A DNA stretch of 64,000 bases from UMGS1994 sp944386155 (GCA_963931085.1 OZ006973.1:1612001-1676000), one strand, 5' to 3'; counted from the first letter of the stretch, positions 7,052 through 16,858 are shown. Program-made: numbers and translations. The notes: generated by a model from the sequence alone, not told the origin.

Positions 7052-10000
7052 TTATCTATCTTCTCCTTGATCACGATCTTGATCATTATTCTCTTGGTTG
7101 TCACGTTCTTGATCATTGTCTCTTTGTTCTTCTTGTCCTCTTGAAGCATTTTCTCTTCTTCTAATATCTTCACCAAAAGCAGCATTTCCCATTGTTGCTC
7201 CTAATACTACTGCTGCTGGGATAACTGAAGAATCTATTGCAATATTGAAGTCACCAATATGACTAGCTGATTGAATTGTTCCAGAAACTGTTGGAACTGT
7301 AATTGATTGTGCTGCATTTTGTAATAAGTTATTTAAGTTACCTCTTTGAGCTAGTGCTTCTCTAGTTACATCTACCATAGATTGATATGTTGATGAATAT
7401 TGTGATCCACTATTTATAGCTTGTTGTAATACTCCCATTTGATATTGCATACTACTTACAATTTCTGGTTCAATTGTATTTTGATTAAATTGTAATATAG
7501 TATTTATAGCACCTTGGAAGTTACCAGCTTGTGCTAAAGCATCTGCTTGTTGTACTGCTGATAAATATTGAGAATTCATTTGTTCAACCATTTGGTGAAC
7601 TTGAGCATCCTTTGCGAAATCCCATGCTCCACCAGCTACTTGGTTAGCAGATACTGTAAATGAATCATGATATCTAGCTAAAAGTCCTTGTATATTTCCA
7701 TCTGTAACTGTCTTAAACGCTTCGTATGTACCCTGATCTGGAGTAGCAGTTTGACTATATGATTTTATTTGATTTAGTGCATTTTGATAGTCTTGCTCTA
7801 CTTGTAAATTATTTTGATTTACCTGGTCTAGATGAGTATTATGAGCTGCATGTTCTTGGTCTAATCTAAGTTGTTCAGATGCAATTTTATTATTTTGTAT
7901 CATTGCATTAGCAAAGTTAACTACTGCTGCAGTTAATGCTACATTTGCCATAATTTGACGAGATCTTGTATCATCTCTATCAGAAGGAATAACAGTTGTT
8001 TTTTCACGTTGTGCTTTTCCTCTTGTAATTACTATTGGACCGAAATGTTTAGTTTCAGTATTTTTTTCAAGTGATTGAACCATTTCAAATTCTTGGTCTC
8101 TTGCTGTTTGTTCATCTCCTCTTCCTCTCGCTTCTCTAACCATATCATGTCTTTCTGCCATTTCTTCAATTAAATCTCTGTTATCTGGATTTGTTTTTGC
8201 AAATAATTTGAAGAAAGGAAATGTTGGTCCATAATTATCTCTATTTCTACTTTTATTAAACATAGCTCTTTCAACAGCTTTATATTGTTCTACTACTTTT
8301 CTTTCTGTTAAAGATTCAGCAGAAATATCTCTACTAGAATAAGCATTTCTTTCTTGTCTCATTGCTTGGTAATTAGCAATCATTCGATCTAATTGTTCTC
8401 TTGTAAATACGCCTGCATTAATTAAATCATTTTCCATTCCCTCGATTTCTGCTATTGTTGCCCTATCACAGTATGTCTTATCACTCAATAATAATTTAGC
8501 ATCTTCTGCATTAAATTGTCTTCCATTTACTTGAACTCTATTTCCAACTGTATTTGCTACTGCTTCTCTAGCCTCTGTCATTCTTTGATCTATTTCTTCT
8601 GCTTTTTGTTGATTTACCGCTCTATAGTTATCAGAGAATTCAACTCTATCTGAAGTCTCTTCCCCTAAAACTTCCATAACAGCTTGCATGTATAAATCGT
8701 TTAATTTATATTGTCTTGCTGTACTTTCATGAACTAATCCATACATATTCTGTCCATTTGGTCCAGGCTCACCATTTAATAATACATTCCATTCATCTGG
8801 ATGGTTATCACGTAAGTCTCTTAAATTAGCACACATTTCTTGGAATTGATTTTCTGTTTTTTTATTTCCGATTGCATTAATTGCTTTAGCTCCTAATTTT
8901 ACTGGAAGCATTACAGCAGTAACAGGTAATCCAAGCCATCCAATACCTCCATCCTTTATAGATGTTGGTCCCAATTTTGCATGAGCTAAGTTTCTAAGTG
9001 TAATTGCTCTAGATGTTGCTTGAGGTCCATCATAAGATGTATCAGCTACAATTCTCCAGAATCCTCTAGTTGTCAAATCATGTTTATGTCCATCATCGTC
9101 ATCATCGTGTCCATGTCCATCATCGTCATCATCATGTCCATGTCCGTCATCGTCATCATCATGTCCATGTCCATCATCGTCATCATCATGTCCATGTCCA
9201 TCATCGTCATCATCGTGTCCATGTCCATCATCGTCATCATCGTGTCCATGTCCATCATCGTCATCATCATGTCCATGTCCATCATCGTCATCATCATGTC
9301 CATGTCCGTCATCGTCATCATCGTGTCCATGTCCATCATCGTCATCATCATGTCCATGTCCATCATCATCATGTGTACGGTCAACAGGAACTCTTTCTGT
9401 TACTCTTTCTCTAGTTAATGATTCTAACTCGGAAATTATATTGTTTAACTGTTCTAATCTTCTACGCTCTGCATCTGTTAAAGGAGCACGATTTTGATTC
9501 CCCTCTAATTGTTGTCTTTCTTCTTCTAATCTAGCAATTTGTTCTCTTATTGAATTTAATCTATCTTGTAATGTATTTACATCTTCATTTACAGTAACAT
9601 TTTGAGGTGACTCATTTAATAAATCAATTGCAGCTGAATAGCTACTTTCACTTCTTCTTAATTCTTCTAATTGCCTATCTATTTCTTCTCTTCTTTGAGC
9701 CTCTCTATCTTGAGTATTATCTCCTCTTTGATTAATTTCTCTTAATCCTTCTCTTAATTCTTGGAATTCATCTATTTCATTATCATCTAATTGATTTTGA
9801 ATTGCATGTTCATCTTCATTTTCTATTCCTTCTAATTCTGGAACTACTCTACCTAAAACTTGTGCCATCATTATTCTTAATTCTGCTTTTCTTGCAGGAG
9901 TAGTTGAATCATTATTAAATTCTTCTCTTAATTCTTGGAATCTATCAATTTCGTTATCATCTAATTGATTTTGAATTGCATGCTCGTCTTCGTTTTCTAT

Positions 10001-12583
10001 TCCATCTAATTCTGGAACTTCTCTACCTAAAATTTGTGACATCCTGTATCTTATTGCTTGTGCTCTTATTCTATCTTCTGGAGATAATTCAGGAGAATCA
10101 TTCGTATTTTCTCCGTTTGCTCTGGCTAGAAGTGCATCTCTTTCTGCTCTATACTCTTCTAACCTTCTATCTACTTCTGAAGCTTCTACATATGGTCTTT
10201 CATCAGATGTTCTACTTAATAAATCTCTAAGTTCTGGTAAAACATCATTTGCTCTTTGAATATCTGCTTCTGATACCTGTTCTGTCTCTCTTTCTGTTGT
10301 AATTGTGTATTGATATGTAGACATTAACATAGTTAAACGTCTCTTTGTATCATCTGATACATTTTCTAAGCTATTTATATATTCAGCTTCTTGTTCTGGA
10401 GTACGAGTAATATCTGCATTTATTAGATTGTCTCTTTCTCTTGTTAAAGTATCAATTTCAGCTTGCATTCCATCAAGTTCCGCTCTTTCTTCCTCTGTAA
10501 GTTCAGGTTGATTTCTTGTAACTCTTACAAGTCTTATTGGAGTAACAACTCCATCATCCATTCCTTCAGCTCCATCTCTTACTTCAACATCATAATTATT
10601 AATATTTTCATTAATCTCTTCTTCAGACATATTCATTTCTTGTCTTAATATAGCTCTTACTAAATCTTGTCCTTGTAGTCTTCCATTTCCATATGTCTCA
10701 ATATAAAGATTATCCATTCCTTCAACAGGTTCTCTTGTCTCTGTTTCTCTTGATCCTGGTTCAATTGTTCTCGTTCTAACTACTATACTTCTTGAAAGAG
10801 GTCCATCATCATATAAACCATTTGCGTCTTCTACAGTCTCCATAGAATATTCATTTATTGTTCTATCTATTTCTTCGTCTGATATTCCATTTTGTCTTAA
10901 CACTGTTCTTATAAAATCTTCATCTGATATTCTAGGAAAATTATTTATATCTAAATCAGTTTGGACTTCTTCTCTAATAGTTCTAGGTGACGTTTCTATT
11001 TCATTTCTTCTTGCTTCTAAAGCATTTCTTCTCTCTTCAATTAAATTATCTAATTCTCTAGTTCTATTATTTACTATTTCTTGGTATTGTCTTGAATTTT
11101 GAAGATCTAACAAACGAGTTCTTTCATCTGTAGATAAATCACTTCTAGATAATTCTTGATTAATTCTATCTTGGTCATATGATAAATCTTCTGGTAAGTT
11201 AGAATTACTATTAGCTTCTCTTTCAGCTCTTTGTCTATTTATCTCTTGATATCTTCTAGCATCTTCTCTACTTATTGTAGTAAGTACTGGTTCTCTTCTA
11301 GTTTGATTTGCTAAAACACCTTCATAATAATTAATTCTATCTTGAATAGTTTGTCTTGTAACAACTTCAATTTCTCTATTCTCATATTCTTGTTCAGTTT
11401 CTTGAGAAGAATCACCTGTAGTACCTTCTGCTGATGTATCTGTAGCTTCTTGTTCTGGTTCTTCTGCTTGTCTTCTTTCTTCTTCTCTTTCTTCTTCAAC
11501 TTGTCTATCAACATCTTTTGATAAACCTTGAATTAATCTGTTTACAACAGCTTTATCTTCATCTGATAATTCATCAAGTCCAAGCATATTTTGAAGTCTA
11601 ACAAGCATTAATCTTTTATCTCTTATTGTTCCAGAATATGCTCTAAAGTTTCCATCTCTATCATATCTAAATCCAACTGTTGAACTAAGCATTGATTGAA
11701 GATCTGTTTCTTGTACTCTTGAAACTAGAACACCTGCTCTTACACCAAAATTATCAGTTCTTCTTTTTTCTTCAGGAGATGTTGTTCTATCTACTTCTCC
11801 TATCTCTTGAATTCTTCTATGTAAATCAGCATAATTTTCATATCTAACTTCGCCTTCACTTGCTGTTAATTCTTCTCTTACTCTATCATTTTCAGTTCTA
11901 TCATTTGTAGCTATATCTCTTGCAATATCGTTTCTCATTCTTGGTAAAAATGATTCTACATAAGTTCTTACTTCTGGAGTTAATCTATCTGTTTGCAATA
12001 AATCATTTATTCTATTAGCAATTACTGTTCTATTACGTACAGATCCTGTAACACTTACTCTTCCTTCTTCGTCCATTACGAAGTTTACAGGTCTATTTGT
12101 TAAAGGATATTCATATGTTCCATTATTATTATCTATACCATTTTCTCTATTCCCAGATCTTTCTGCCATTTCAGATAAATTAGTAACTAATTCATCATAT
12201 TCTCTATTTGCAGTCTCTTGAACTCTTTCTGCCCTTGAAACAGCTTCATCTAATGATCTAAGTAATGTGTCTATTGTATCATCTATTCTATTATCTTCAT
12301 CTGTTCTTTCTTCAGTACTTGTTCTTCTTCTATCTCTTAAATCTCTTAAAGATCTTGCTAAATCTCTTTTACCATTAGTTGGTCCTAATGCTGTAATTTG
12401 ATTATCTGCTCCCACTTTAAATTTTACTTCTCTTGGGAAAGTGCTTCTATAAGAAGTAGCTTCAATTTTTGTAACTGAATTGTTTAAACTTCTTCTTATT
12501 TCTCCTATGTCACTTGCTCTTCCTACTGTTGATATATAACCTCTAACTGCTGCTAATAATCTTTCATCGGAAATATTTGCCAT
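7052..12583 (-). CDS. Giant unknown protein, 1843 aa, with ten GHGHDDDDD repeats
   Basis: No family recognised. By eye the order is: three copies of a ~60-residue module (about residues 45-115, 155-225 and 280-350; pattern 'V-x-F-x-x-D-x-x-G ... R ... N-x-L'); a long Arg/Glu-rich, largely helical and coiled-coil region with two further internal duplications (one with DEDFIRTVLRQ/GQDLVRAILRQ, one 58-residue period containing GIENEDEHAIQNQLDDNEID twice); ten tandem GHGHDDDDD units (about residues 1073-1163); a hydrophobic patch (GWLGLPVTAVMLPVKLGAKA); and a Gln/Asn/Ala-rich C-terminal helical domain with a second hydrophobic segment, ending in an Asp/Arg/Gln tail. There is no signal peptide. 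The His/Asp block could bind divalent metals such as Zn, Ni or Ca, which is inference. Lysine is strikingly scarce. It starts at an ATG behind GAGGAGG and has its own extended -10 promoter. The small paralogue at 6.7 kb follows it. Confidence 0.85.
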   Translation of the reverse strand: MANISDERLLAAVRGYISTVGRASDIGEIRRSLNNSVTKIEATSYRSTFPREVKFKVGADNQITALGPTNGKRDLARSLRDLRDRRRTSTEERTDEDNRIDDTIDTLLRSLDEAVSRAERVQETANREYDELVTNLSEMAERSGNRENGIDNNNGTYEYPLTNRPVNFVMDEEGRVSVTGSVRNRTVIANRINDLLQTDRLTPEVRTYVESFLPRMRNDIARDIATNDRTENDRVREELTASEGEVRYENYADLHRRIQEIGEVDRTTSPEEKRRTDNFGVRAGVLVSRVQETDLQSMLSSTVGFRYDRDGNFRAYSGTIRDKRLMLVRLQNMLGLDELSDEDKAVVNRLIQGLSKDVDRQVEEEREEERRQAEEPEQEATDTSAEGTTGDSSQETEQEYENREIEVVTRQTIQDRINYYEGVLANQTRREPVLTTISREDARRYQEINRQRAEREANSNSNLPEDLSYDQDRINQELSRSDLSTDERTRLLDLQNSRQYQEIVNNRTRELDNLIEERRNALEARRNEIETSPRTIREEVQTDLDINNFPRISDEDFIRTVLRQNGISDEEIDRTINEYSMETVEDANGLYDDGPLSRSIVVRTRTIEPGSRETETREPVEGMDNLYIETYGNGRLQGQDLVRAILRQEMNMSEEEINENINNYDVEVRDGAEGMDDGVVTPIRLVRVTRNQPELTEEERAELDGMQAEIDTLTRERDNLINADITRTPEQEAEYINSLENVSDDTKRRLTMLMSTYQYTITTERETEQVSEADIQRANDVLPELRDLLSRTSDERPYVEASEVDRRLEEYRAERDALLARANGENTNDSPELSPEDRIRAQAIRYRMSQILGREVPELDGIENEDEHAIQNQLDDNEIDRFQELREEFNNDSTTPARKAELRIMMAQVLGRVVPELEGIENEDEHAIQNQLDDNEIDEFQELREGLREINQRGDNTQDREAQRREEIDRQLEELRRSESSYSAAIDLLNESPQNVTVNEDVNTLQDRLNSIREQIARLEEERQQLEGNQNRAPLTDAERRRLEQLNNIISELESLTRERVTERVPVDRTHDDDGHGHDDDDDGHGHDDDDDGHGHDDDDDGHGHDDDDDGHGHDDDDDGHGHDDDDDGHGHDDDDDGHGHDDDDDGHGHDDDDDGHGHDDDDDGHKHDLTTRGFWRIVADTSYDGPQATSRAITLRNLAHAKLGPTSIKDGGIGWLGLPVTAVMLPVKLGAKAINAIGNKKTENQFQEMCANLRDLRDNHPDEWNVLLNGEPGPNGQNMYGLVHESTARQYKLNDLYMQAVMEVLGEETSDRVEFSDNYRAVNQQKAEEIDQRMTEAREAVANTVGNRVQVNGRQFNAEDAKLLLSDKTYCDRATIAEIEGMENDLINAGVFTREQLDRMIANYQAMRQERNAYSSRDISAESLTERKVVEQYKAVERAMFNKSRNRDNYGPTFPFFKLFAKTNPDNRDLIEEMAERHDMVREARGRGDEQTARDQEFEMVQSLEKNTETKHFGPIVITRGKAQREKTTVIPSDRDDTRSRQIMANVALTAAVVNFANAMIQNNKIASEQLRLDQEHAAHNTHLDQVNQNNLQVEQDYQNALNQIKSYSQTATPDQGTYEAFKTVTDGNIQGLLARYHDSFTVSANQVAGGAWDFAKDAQVHQMVEQMNSQYLSAVQQADALAQAGNFQGAINTILQFNQNTIEPEIVSSMQYQMGVLQQAINSGSQYSSTYQSMVDVTREALAQRGNLNNLLQNAAQSITVPTVSGTIQSASHIGDFNIAIDSSVIPAAVVLGATMGNAAFGEDIRRRENASRGQEEQRDNDQERDNQENNDQDRDQGEDR
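9098..9367 (-). repeat. Ten tandem 27-bp units encoding GHGHDDDDD
   Basis: On the plus strand the unit reads as alternating catcatcgtcatcatcatg and tccatgtc blocks. Units differ only at synonymous third positions (cgt/cat, gtc/gtt), which indicates selection on the protein sequence. Boundaries are approximate. Flanking partial units encode THDDD and GHKHD. Confidence 0.9.
9745..10044 (-). repeat. Internal duplication in the giant protein (174-bp period)
   Basis: Two copies of a ~41-codon segment, offset by 58 codons. Both encode VPEL-D/E-GIENEDEHAIQN and then QLDDNEID-x-FQELRE. The nucleotide match is high, so the duplication looks recent. Boundaries are approximate. Confidence 0.85.
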
Positions 12584-12619
12584 ATTTCTTTTTCCTCCTC
12601 ACAATAAATCACTAACTCC

Positions 12620-12648
12620 ATTATACCAATATTGCAACATTTTTTCAA
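12620..12648 (-). promoter_or_regulatory. Promoter of the 1843-aa gene
   Basis: TTGAAA (12648-12643), 17-nt spacer, TATAAT (12625-12620) with an extended -10 (TGG before TATAAT). Directly upstream of and overlapping the -35 is GTTTACATAAATATTGAAAA, shared almost exactly with the promoter at 16.9 kb. Confidence 0.85.
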
Positions 12649-12965
12649 TATTTATGTAAACTTTTTGTTAGATAATTCTCCTTTATATCATAATTAATTT
12701 GATTTTAACAATAAAATATATTTTTTTCAACTTTTTTTCAAAATTTATTTTATTTTTAATCTATTCGTCATAATATTGTAATATATGATTTTTTTATTAA
12801 GAGTATATCCTATAAAATCTTTTTTTATGACAATGCAATATTAATAATTTTTTTTAATTTCACTTTGCAAAGTTATTAATCATTGTTAATATTTTATAAT
12901 ATTATGTTAACTCTTGTAAAGTTAATAATTTTAATATTAATTATAAGTTCTGCTTATAATTAATA
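12649..12965. other. AT-rich intergenic region upstream of the giant gene
   Basis: No convincing gene on either strand. It contains a 12-bp stem hairpin (12936-12947 with 12953-12964) and, near 12887-12913, GTTAACATAATATTATAAAA-type sequence that partly resembles the promoter motif. Otherwise it is T/A-rich spacer. Confidence 0.5.
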
Positions 12966-13003
12966 TAATAAAAAAATTCTATTAATACATTATTAATAGA
13001 ATT
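12966..13003 (-). terminator. Terminator of trmFO
   Basis: Perfect 12-bp stem AATTCTATTAAT/ATTAATAGAATT (12975-12986 with 12992-13003), 5-nt loop, followed on the minus strand by T-rich sequence. Confidence 0.85.
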
Positions 13004-13023
13004 CATAAAAAAGCTTAAATATT

Positions 13024-14328
13024 CTAAATATTTTTAATTTTTTCTCTTAAAATATTAATAGATCTTTCAGACATTTTTTCATATCTTTCCATCTTATCTT
13101 TTATTTTCATTTCAAGTGGTGGTAATATTCCAAAATTAGCATTCATTGGTTGGAATTTATCATTTTCTGTTGAAATATATTTTGAAAGAGCCCCTATCAT
13201 ATTTTCTCTATCAAATGTTAATCTTTCTTTTCCGTTCAATTTGTTTGCAAGATTAATTGCTGAAACAAGTCCTGAGGCAATAGATTCCACATATCCTTCA
13301 ACACCTGTGATTTGCCCTGCAAAATATATTTTTTCATTATTTTTCATACAATATGTTTCGTCAAGTAATTTTGTAGAATTAATAAATGTATTTCTATGCA
13401 TTACACCATATTTCACAAACTCTGCATTTTTAAGTCCTGGTATCATAGAAAAAACTCTTTTTTGTTCTCCATATTTTAGATTAGTTTGAAATCCTACCAT
13501 ATTGTATAAAGTTTTTGCACTATTATCTTGTCTTAATTGAACTATAGCATATGGTCTTTTCTCTGTTCTAGGATCTAAAAATCCTACTGGTTTTAATGGT
13601 CCGTATCTTAATGTATCTTCTCCTCTTTTTGCCATAACTTCAACTGGCATACATCCTTCAAAAATTTCTCTTTTTTCAAACTCATGTAAAGTTACAACAT
13701 CCGCATTTATAAGCTCATTATAAAAAGTTTTATATTCTTCCTCATTCATAGGCAAATTTATATATGAACTATCTCCTTTACCATATCTATCTCCGTAAAA
13801 AGCTATATTCATATCTATTGAATCTTTTTCTATAATTGGAGCTGCTGCATCATAAAAATGAAGAGAATCTTCTTTTATAAGATTTTGAATCTCTTTATAT
13901 AGCACATCTGAAGTTAATGGTCCTGTTGCTATAATTGTATACTCGTCTACATCTATATTTGTTACTTCTTCTCTTATAATTTCAATATTATCAATCTTTT
14001 CTATTTCTTGTGTAACTCTTTTTGAAAAAAGTTCTCTATCTACTGCTAGTGCTTGCCCTGCAGGGACTTTTACTTCATCTGCTATGTGAATTAAAAGAGA
14101 ACCTAGCATTCTAAGTTCTTCCTTTAATAATCCGCATGCATTAGTCTTTAGATTAGACTTAAACGAATTACTACATACAATCTCTGCTAGATTCTCATCA
14201 CTATGTGCAGGAGAAAACTTCTTTGGTTTCATTTCATATAGTTTAACTTTTATTCCTCTTTTTGATAATTGATATGCTGCTTCACATCCAGCAAGTCCAG
14301 CACCAATTACTTTTACTATTTTCTCCAC
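13024..14328 (-). CDS. trmFO: tRNA (uracil-54) methyltransferase, folate- and FAD-dependent
   Basis: Makes m5U54 in the T-loop of tRNA using methylenetetrahydrofolate and FADH2, as in many Firmicutes. The 434-aa length is typical. The Rossmann FAD motif GAGLAGCEAAYQL starts at residue 8. Family blocks include CSNSFKS, ACGLLKEELR, ALAVDRE, GPLTSD and the C-terminal FAGQITGVEGYVES with FGILPPLE. It starts 17 nt after the 846-aa gene and is probably co-transcribed with it, ending at a strong hairpin. Neither neighbour is a usual trmFO partner; topA or xerC/codV are common elsewhere. Confidence 0.97.
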   Translation of the reverse strand: MEKIVKVIGAGLAGCEAAYQLSKRGIKVKLYEMKPKKFSPAHSDENLAEIVCSNSFKSNLKTNACGLLKEELRMLGSLLIHIADEVKVPAGQALAVDRELFSKRVTQEIEKIDNIEIIREEVTNIDVDEYTIIATGPLTSDVLYKEIQNLIKEDSLHFYDAAAPIIEKDSIDMNIAFYGDRYGKGDSSYINLPMNEEEYKTFYNELINADVVTLHEFEKREIFEGCMPVEVMAKRGEDTLRYGPLKPVGFLDPRTEKRPYAIVQLRQDNSAKTLYNMVGFQTNLKYGEQKRVFSMIPGLKNAEFVKYGVMHRNTFINSTKLLDETYCMKNNEKIYFAGQITGVEGYVESIASGLVSAINLANKLNGKERLTFDRENMIGALSKYISTENDKFQPMNANFGILPPLEMKIKDKMERYEKMSERSINILREKIKNI

Positions 14329-14344
14329 TTTTCACCTCTACAAA

Positions 14345-16858
14345 TTATTTAACTTCTTCTTTATCTGCTTCTCTACTATCATTCTTTCCTTTACTTGAAT
14401 CTCTATGTGTATTTGCTCTTGCTTTCTCTTCTGGCATTAAGTAACTTGCATCTTTAGCAAGCATATCTGAATCATGTACTATTATCTCTGCAAATATATC
14501 ACTTGTAGTTAACTTTGAGTCAGGTTTTATAATAATACCTCTTGCTTTTGCCATTTCTACAATCGTCTTTTCAAGTTCTGCTTTTTGATCAGTTACACCT
14601 TCTCTTTCTATTTTTTGTTTAAGAACTTTTTTAGCTCTTACTGCCATATCTAAATCCATTTTACTATATATATCTGAAGGTATACCTTTTACATATCCTA
14701 ATTTATCATAATCCATTGATAAATGTGAATTAGCTATATCTTCATTAACACTTCTTACAGTCTCTGGTTTTAAGCTCTTTGAAGGCATTACTACATCACC
14801 TTTAGATTTTCCTTGAGCCACTTTTGCTAGATTTTTTATTTCACTCTTTCTATCATCTGATAAATATTTAGAATCAATAGCATCAATAGTTGTAAGATCA
14901 TATCCAATACTTAAACCTGGTAATGATTCACCTTTTCTTGCAGATTCTACATATCTATCTGCAATTCCTTGATATTTTTTTACACCTTCAAGAGCGACTA
15001 AAGCTTTATATACAGTTGGGTCTACTCTTTTTTCTTCTTCTGCTGATAATTTAAATCCTTTTAACACATCAGTAGATACAGGATCAATATTTTTTATAAC
15101 TATATCACCATATCTAATTGGAGAATCAAATTCTTTGCCTGTTTTTAATGCATATTGTCCATTTACAAATGCGATAGAAACCTTTTTCTCATTTAAAACT
15201 TTTGGTAAAACTTGTGTAGCATCTGTATCTTTTGTATCTTTATCGCTCTCTTTTTTCTTCTCTGATTTTGGTAAAAATTTAACTTCTGGACCATCTAATC
15301 TTTTAAATAAATTTGGTGGAACTAATTCTTTAAACTTTTTCTTTCCAGTTACAACATCTTTAATATTATAAGCTGCATTAACTAATGCTGAAATTAATCC
15401 GACACCTAAATATTTAATGCTTTCCCATAATGATTTTTTCTTACCTGTATCATTATCTTCTTTATCAGTACTTGCTTCTTCTTTTTCCTTCTTAATTTTT
15501 TCTTTTGTTGCTAATCCTTCTCTGTCATATTGCTTTGCAAAACCTTTTATTTCACTATATGTTCCTTTATCTAAATTATTTTTTCTTGATAATAAATATT
15601 TCAATTCGATTGGCATTGAATCTAAATCTTTTTCCATAACAGCATGAACAAATTCATTTGCATAATTTGTCTTATGTCCTTTATCATAATCAGATAAAAG
15701 TCCATAAACTACAGGATCAATATAATTATATAAGTCTTCTTTTTCTAATCCTGGATTATCTTTTTGCATTATTTCGTAAATTTTATCCTCTTCAGCTTTA
15801 GCAAAAACATCATCTGGATTAATATTAGATAAAACCTTATCACCTTCATATAAAAAATATCTTCCTGCTTTTGCATCGAAAACAACTTTTAATTTACCAG
15901 ATGTACCATCTTTTTCACCATTGTCTTTTTCTTCAGATGATAAACCTAACTCCTTCATCTTTTCATCAACTTGTTTCATTAAATCTTCATACTCTTTTCT
16001 GAATTCAGGACTTAAGTTATCTAATTCGGCTTTCTTTAAAATGCCATAGTCTTTCTTTATTCTTACTAATATATCTTTAAAATCTGCATCATAATTAATA
16101 TCTATTTTTTCTTTTTTATCTCTAGAATCTTTAAGTGTTTCTTCAATTTTTTTAGAAACTTCTTTTAAATCGTTTAATAAATTTGCTGTAGAAATTATAA
16201 AAACTTTAACTGTTAAATTATCTTTTCCTTCTGTTTGAGCTTTTCTTAAATATTCTTCTCTTACTTTTGATAATGTGCTATCTGCATCTTTCATAAACTT
16301 TAAATCTTGCTCTAACTTTTTTCTATACTCTTCTAATTCTGGGGAATCTTGACTTGTCTCTTCGTCTTTAGACTTTCCGTCTTCTTCATCTTTTCCGTCT
16401 TTTTCTTTTGTAGAATCGTCTTTTGAACCAGTTTTTGAATCTTCTTCTTGAGTTTCTTCTTGTTCCTTTCCTGATTCTTTACTTGATACTGTTTCTTCTT
16501 CAATACTGCTATCTCTTTCCGGATTTTCAATAGAAATTTCAACTGCATCAATTATAGGATAAATTGCATCTTTTATTTCTTGAGAAACTTCTCCAGAATT
16601 TTCGTTTACTAATCCTTCTAATGAAGCTATAAAATTTCTTTTTTCTTCTTCTGTTGCATTTCCACCTATTGAATAAGAACCATCATTTAAAAGTCTTAAA
16701 TCGATTCCATTACTTAAATTCTTTGTATACACAACTTGATTTCCCATATCTTCTATGCCATCTCTTGAAGAATATATAGGACCTCTTTCATACATTTGTC
16801 CAATTTCATTTATTGCATTTTCAATTTCATTTAATAGATTTCTTAGGTCTTCGTTCAT
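14345..16858 (-). CDS. Unknown Lys/Glu-rich protein with internal duplication, 837 aa
   Basis: No family recognised. About residues 30-105 (GIDLRLLNDGSYSIGG ... FIASLEGLV) resemble the repeated module of the 1843-aa protein. A low-complexity acidic/Lys linker follows (about 110-180), then helical segments. A ~140-residue unit is present twice: KVVFDAKAGRYFLYEG ... DPVVYGLL ... YANEFV, and VSIAFVNGQYALKTG ... DPTVYKAL ... IADRYV. Between the copies lies one hydrophobic stretch (YLGVGLISALVNAAYNI) that could insert in a membrane. There is no signal peptide. A longer frame reaches a TTG at 16885, but the predicted transcription start is about there and AGGGGGAAAA precedes the ATG at 16858, which fixes this start. 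trmFO follows. Confidence 0.85.
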   Translation of the reverse strand: MNEDLRNLLNEIENAINEIGQMYERGPIYSSRDGIEDMGNQVVYTKNLSNGIDLRLLNDGSYSIGGNATEEEKRNFIASLEGLVNENSGEVSQEIKDAIYPIIDAVEISIENPERDSSIEEETVSSKESGKEQEETQEEDSKTGSKDDSTKEKDGKDEEDGKSKDEETSQDSPELEEYRKKLEQDLKFMKDADSTLSKVREEYLRKAQTEGKDNLTVKVFIISTANLLNDLKEVSKKIEETLKDSRDKKEKIDINYDADFKDILVRIKKDYGILKKAELDNLSPEFRKEYEDLMKQVDEKMKELGLSSEEKDNGEKDGTSGKLKVVFDAKAGRYFLYEGDKVLSNINPDDVFAKAEEDKIYEIMQKDNPGLEKEDLYNYIDPVVYGLLSDYDKGHKTNYANEFVHAVMEKDLDSMPIELKYLLSRKNNLDKGTYSEIKGFAKQYDREGLATKEKIKKEKEEASTDKEDNDTGKKKSLWESIKYLGVGLISALVNAAYNIKDVVTGKKKFKELVPPNLFKRLDGPEVKFLPKSEKKKESDKDTKDTDATQVLPKVLNEKKVSIAFVNGQYALKTGKEFDSPIRYGDIVIKNIDPVSTDVLKGFKLSAEEEKRVDPTVYKALVALEGVKKYQGIADRYVESARKGESLPGLSIGYDLTTIDAIDSKYLSDDRKSEIKNLAKVAQGKSKGDVVMPSKSLKPETVRSVNEDIANSHLSMDYDKLGYVKGIPSDIYSKMDLDMAVRAKKVLKQKIEREGVTDQKAELEKTIVEMAKARGIIIKPDSKLTTSDIFAEIIVHDSDMLAKDASYLMPEEKARANTHRDSSKGKNDSREADKEEVK

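Noticed and set aside
9098..9367. Possible CRISPR array
   Set aside because: The 27-bp units are contiguous without spacers and encode protein repeats.
9020..9418. Long frames on the plus strand and in a second minus-strand frame across the His/Asp repeats
   Set aside because: A 27-bp repeat free of stops in one frame is often free of stops in others; these read as HVHHRHHH, MSIIVIIV or MDMDMMMT monotony and lack start sites. Only the frame inside the 1843-aa gene extends on both sides.
12649..12965. Small genes in the 440-bp gap ahead of the giant gene
   Set aside because: No frame of useful length with a start and ribosome binding site on either strand.
5574..16858. Prophage or integrative element as explanation of the accessory block
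   Set aside because: No integrase, capsid, portal, relaxase or attachment repeats are visible; trmFO and ylbJ within it are chromosomal housekeeping genes.
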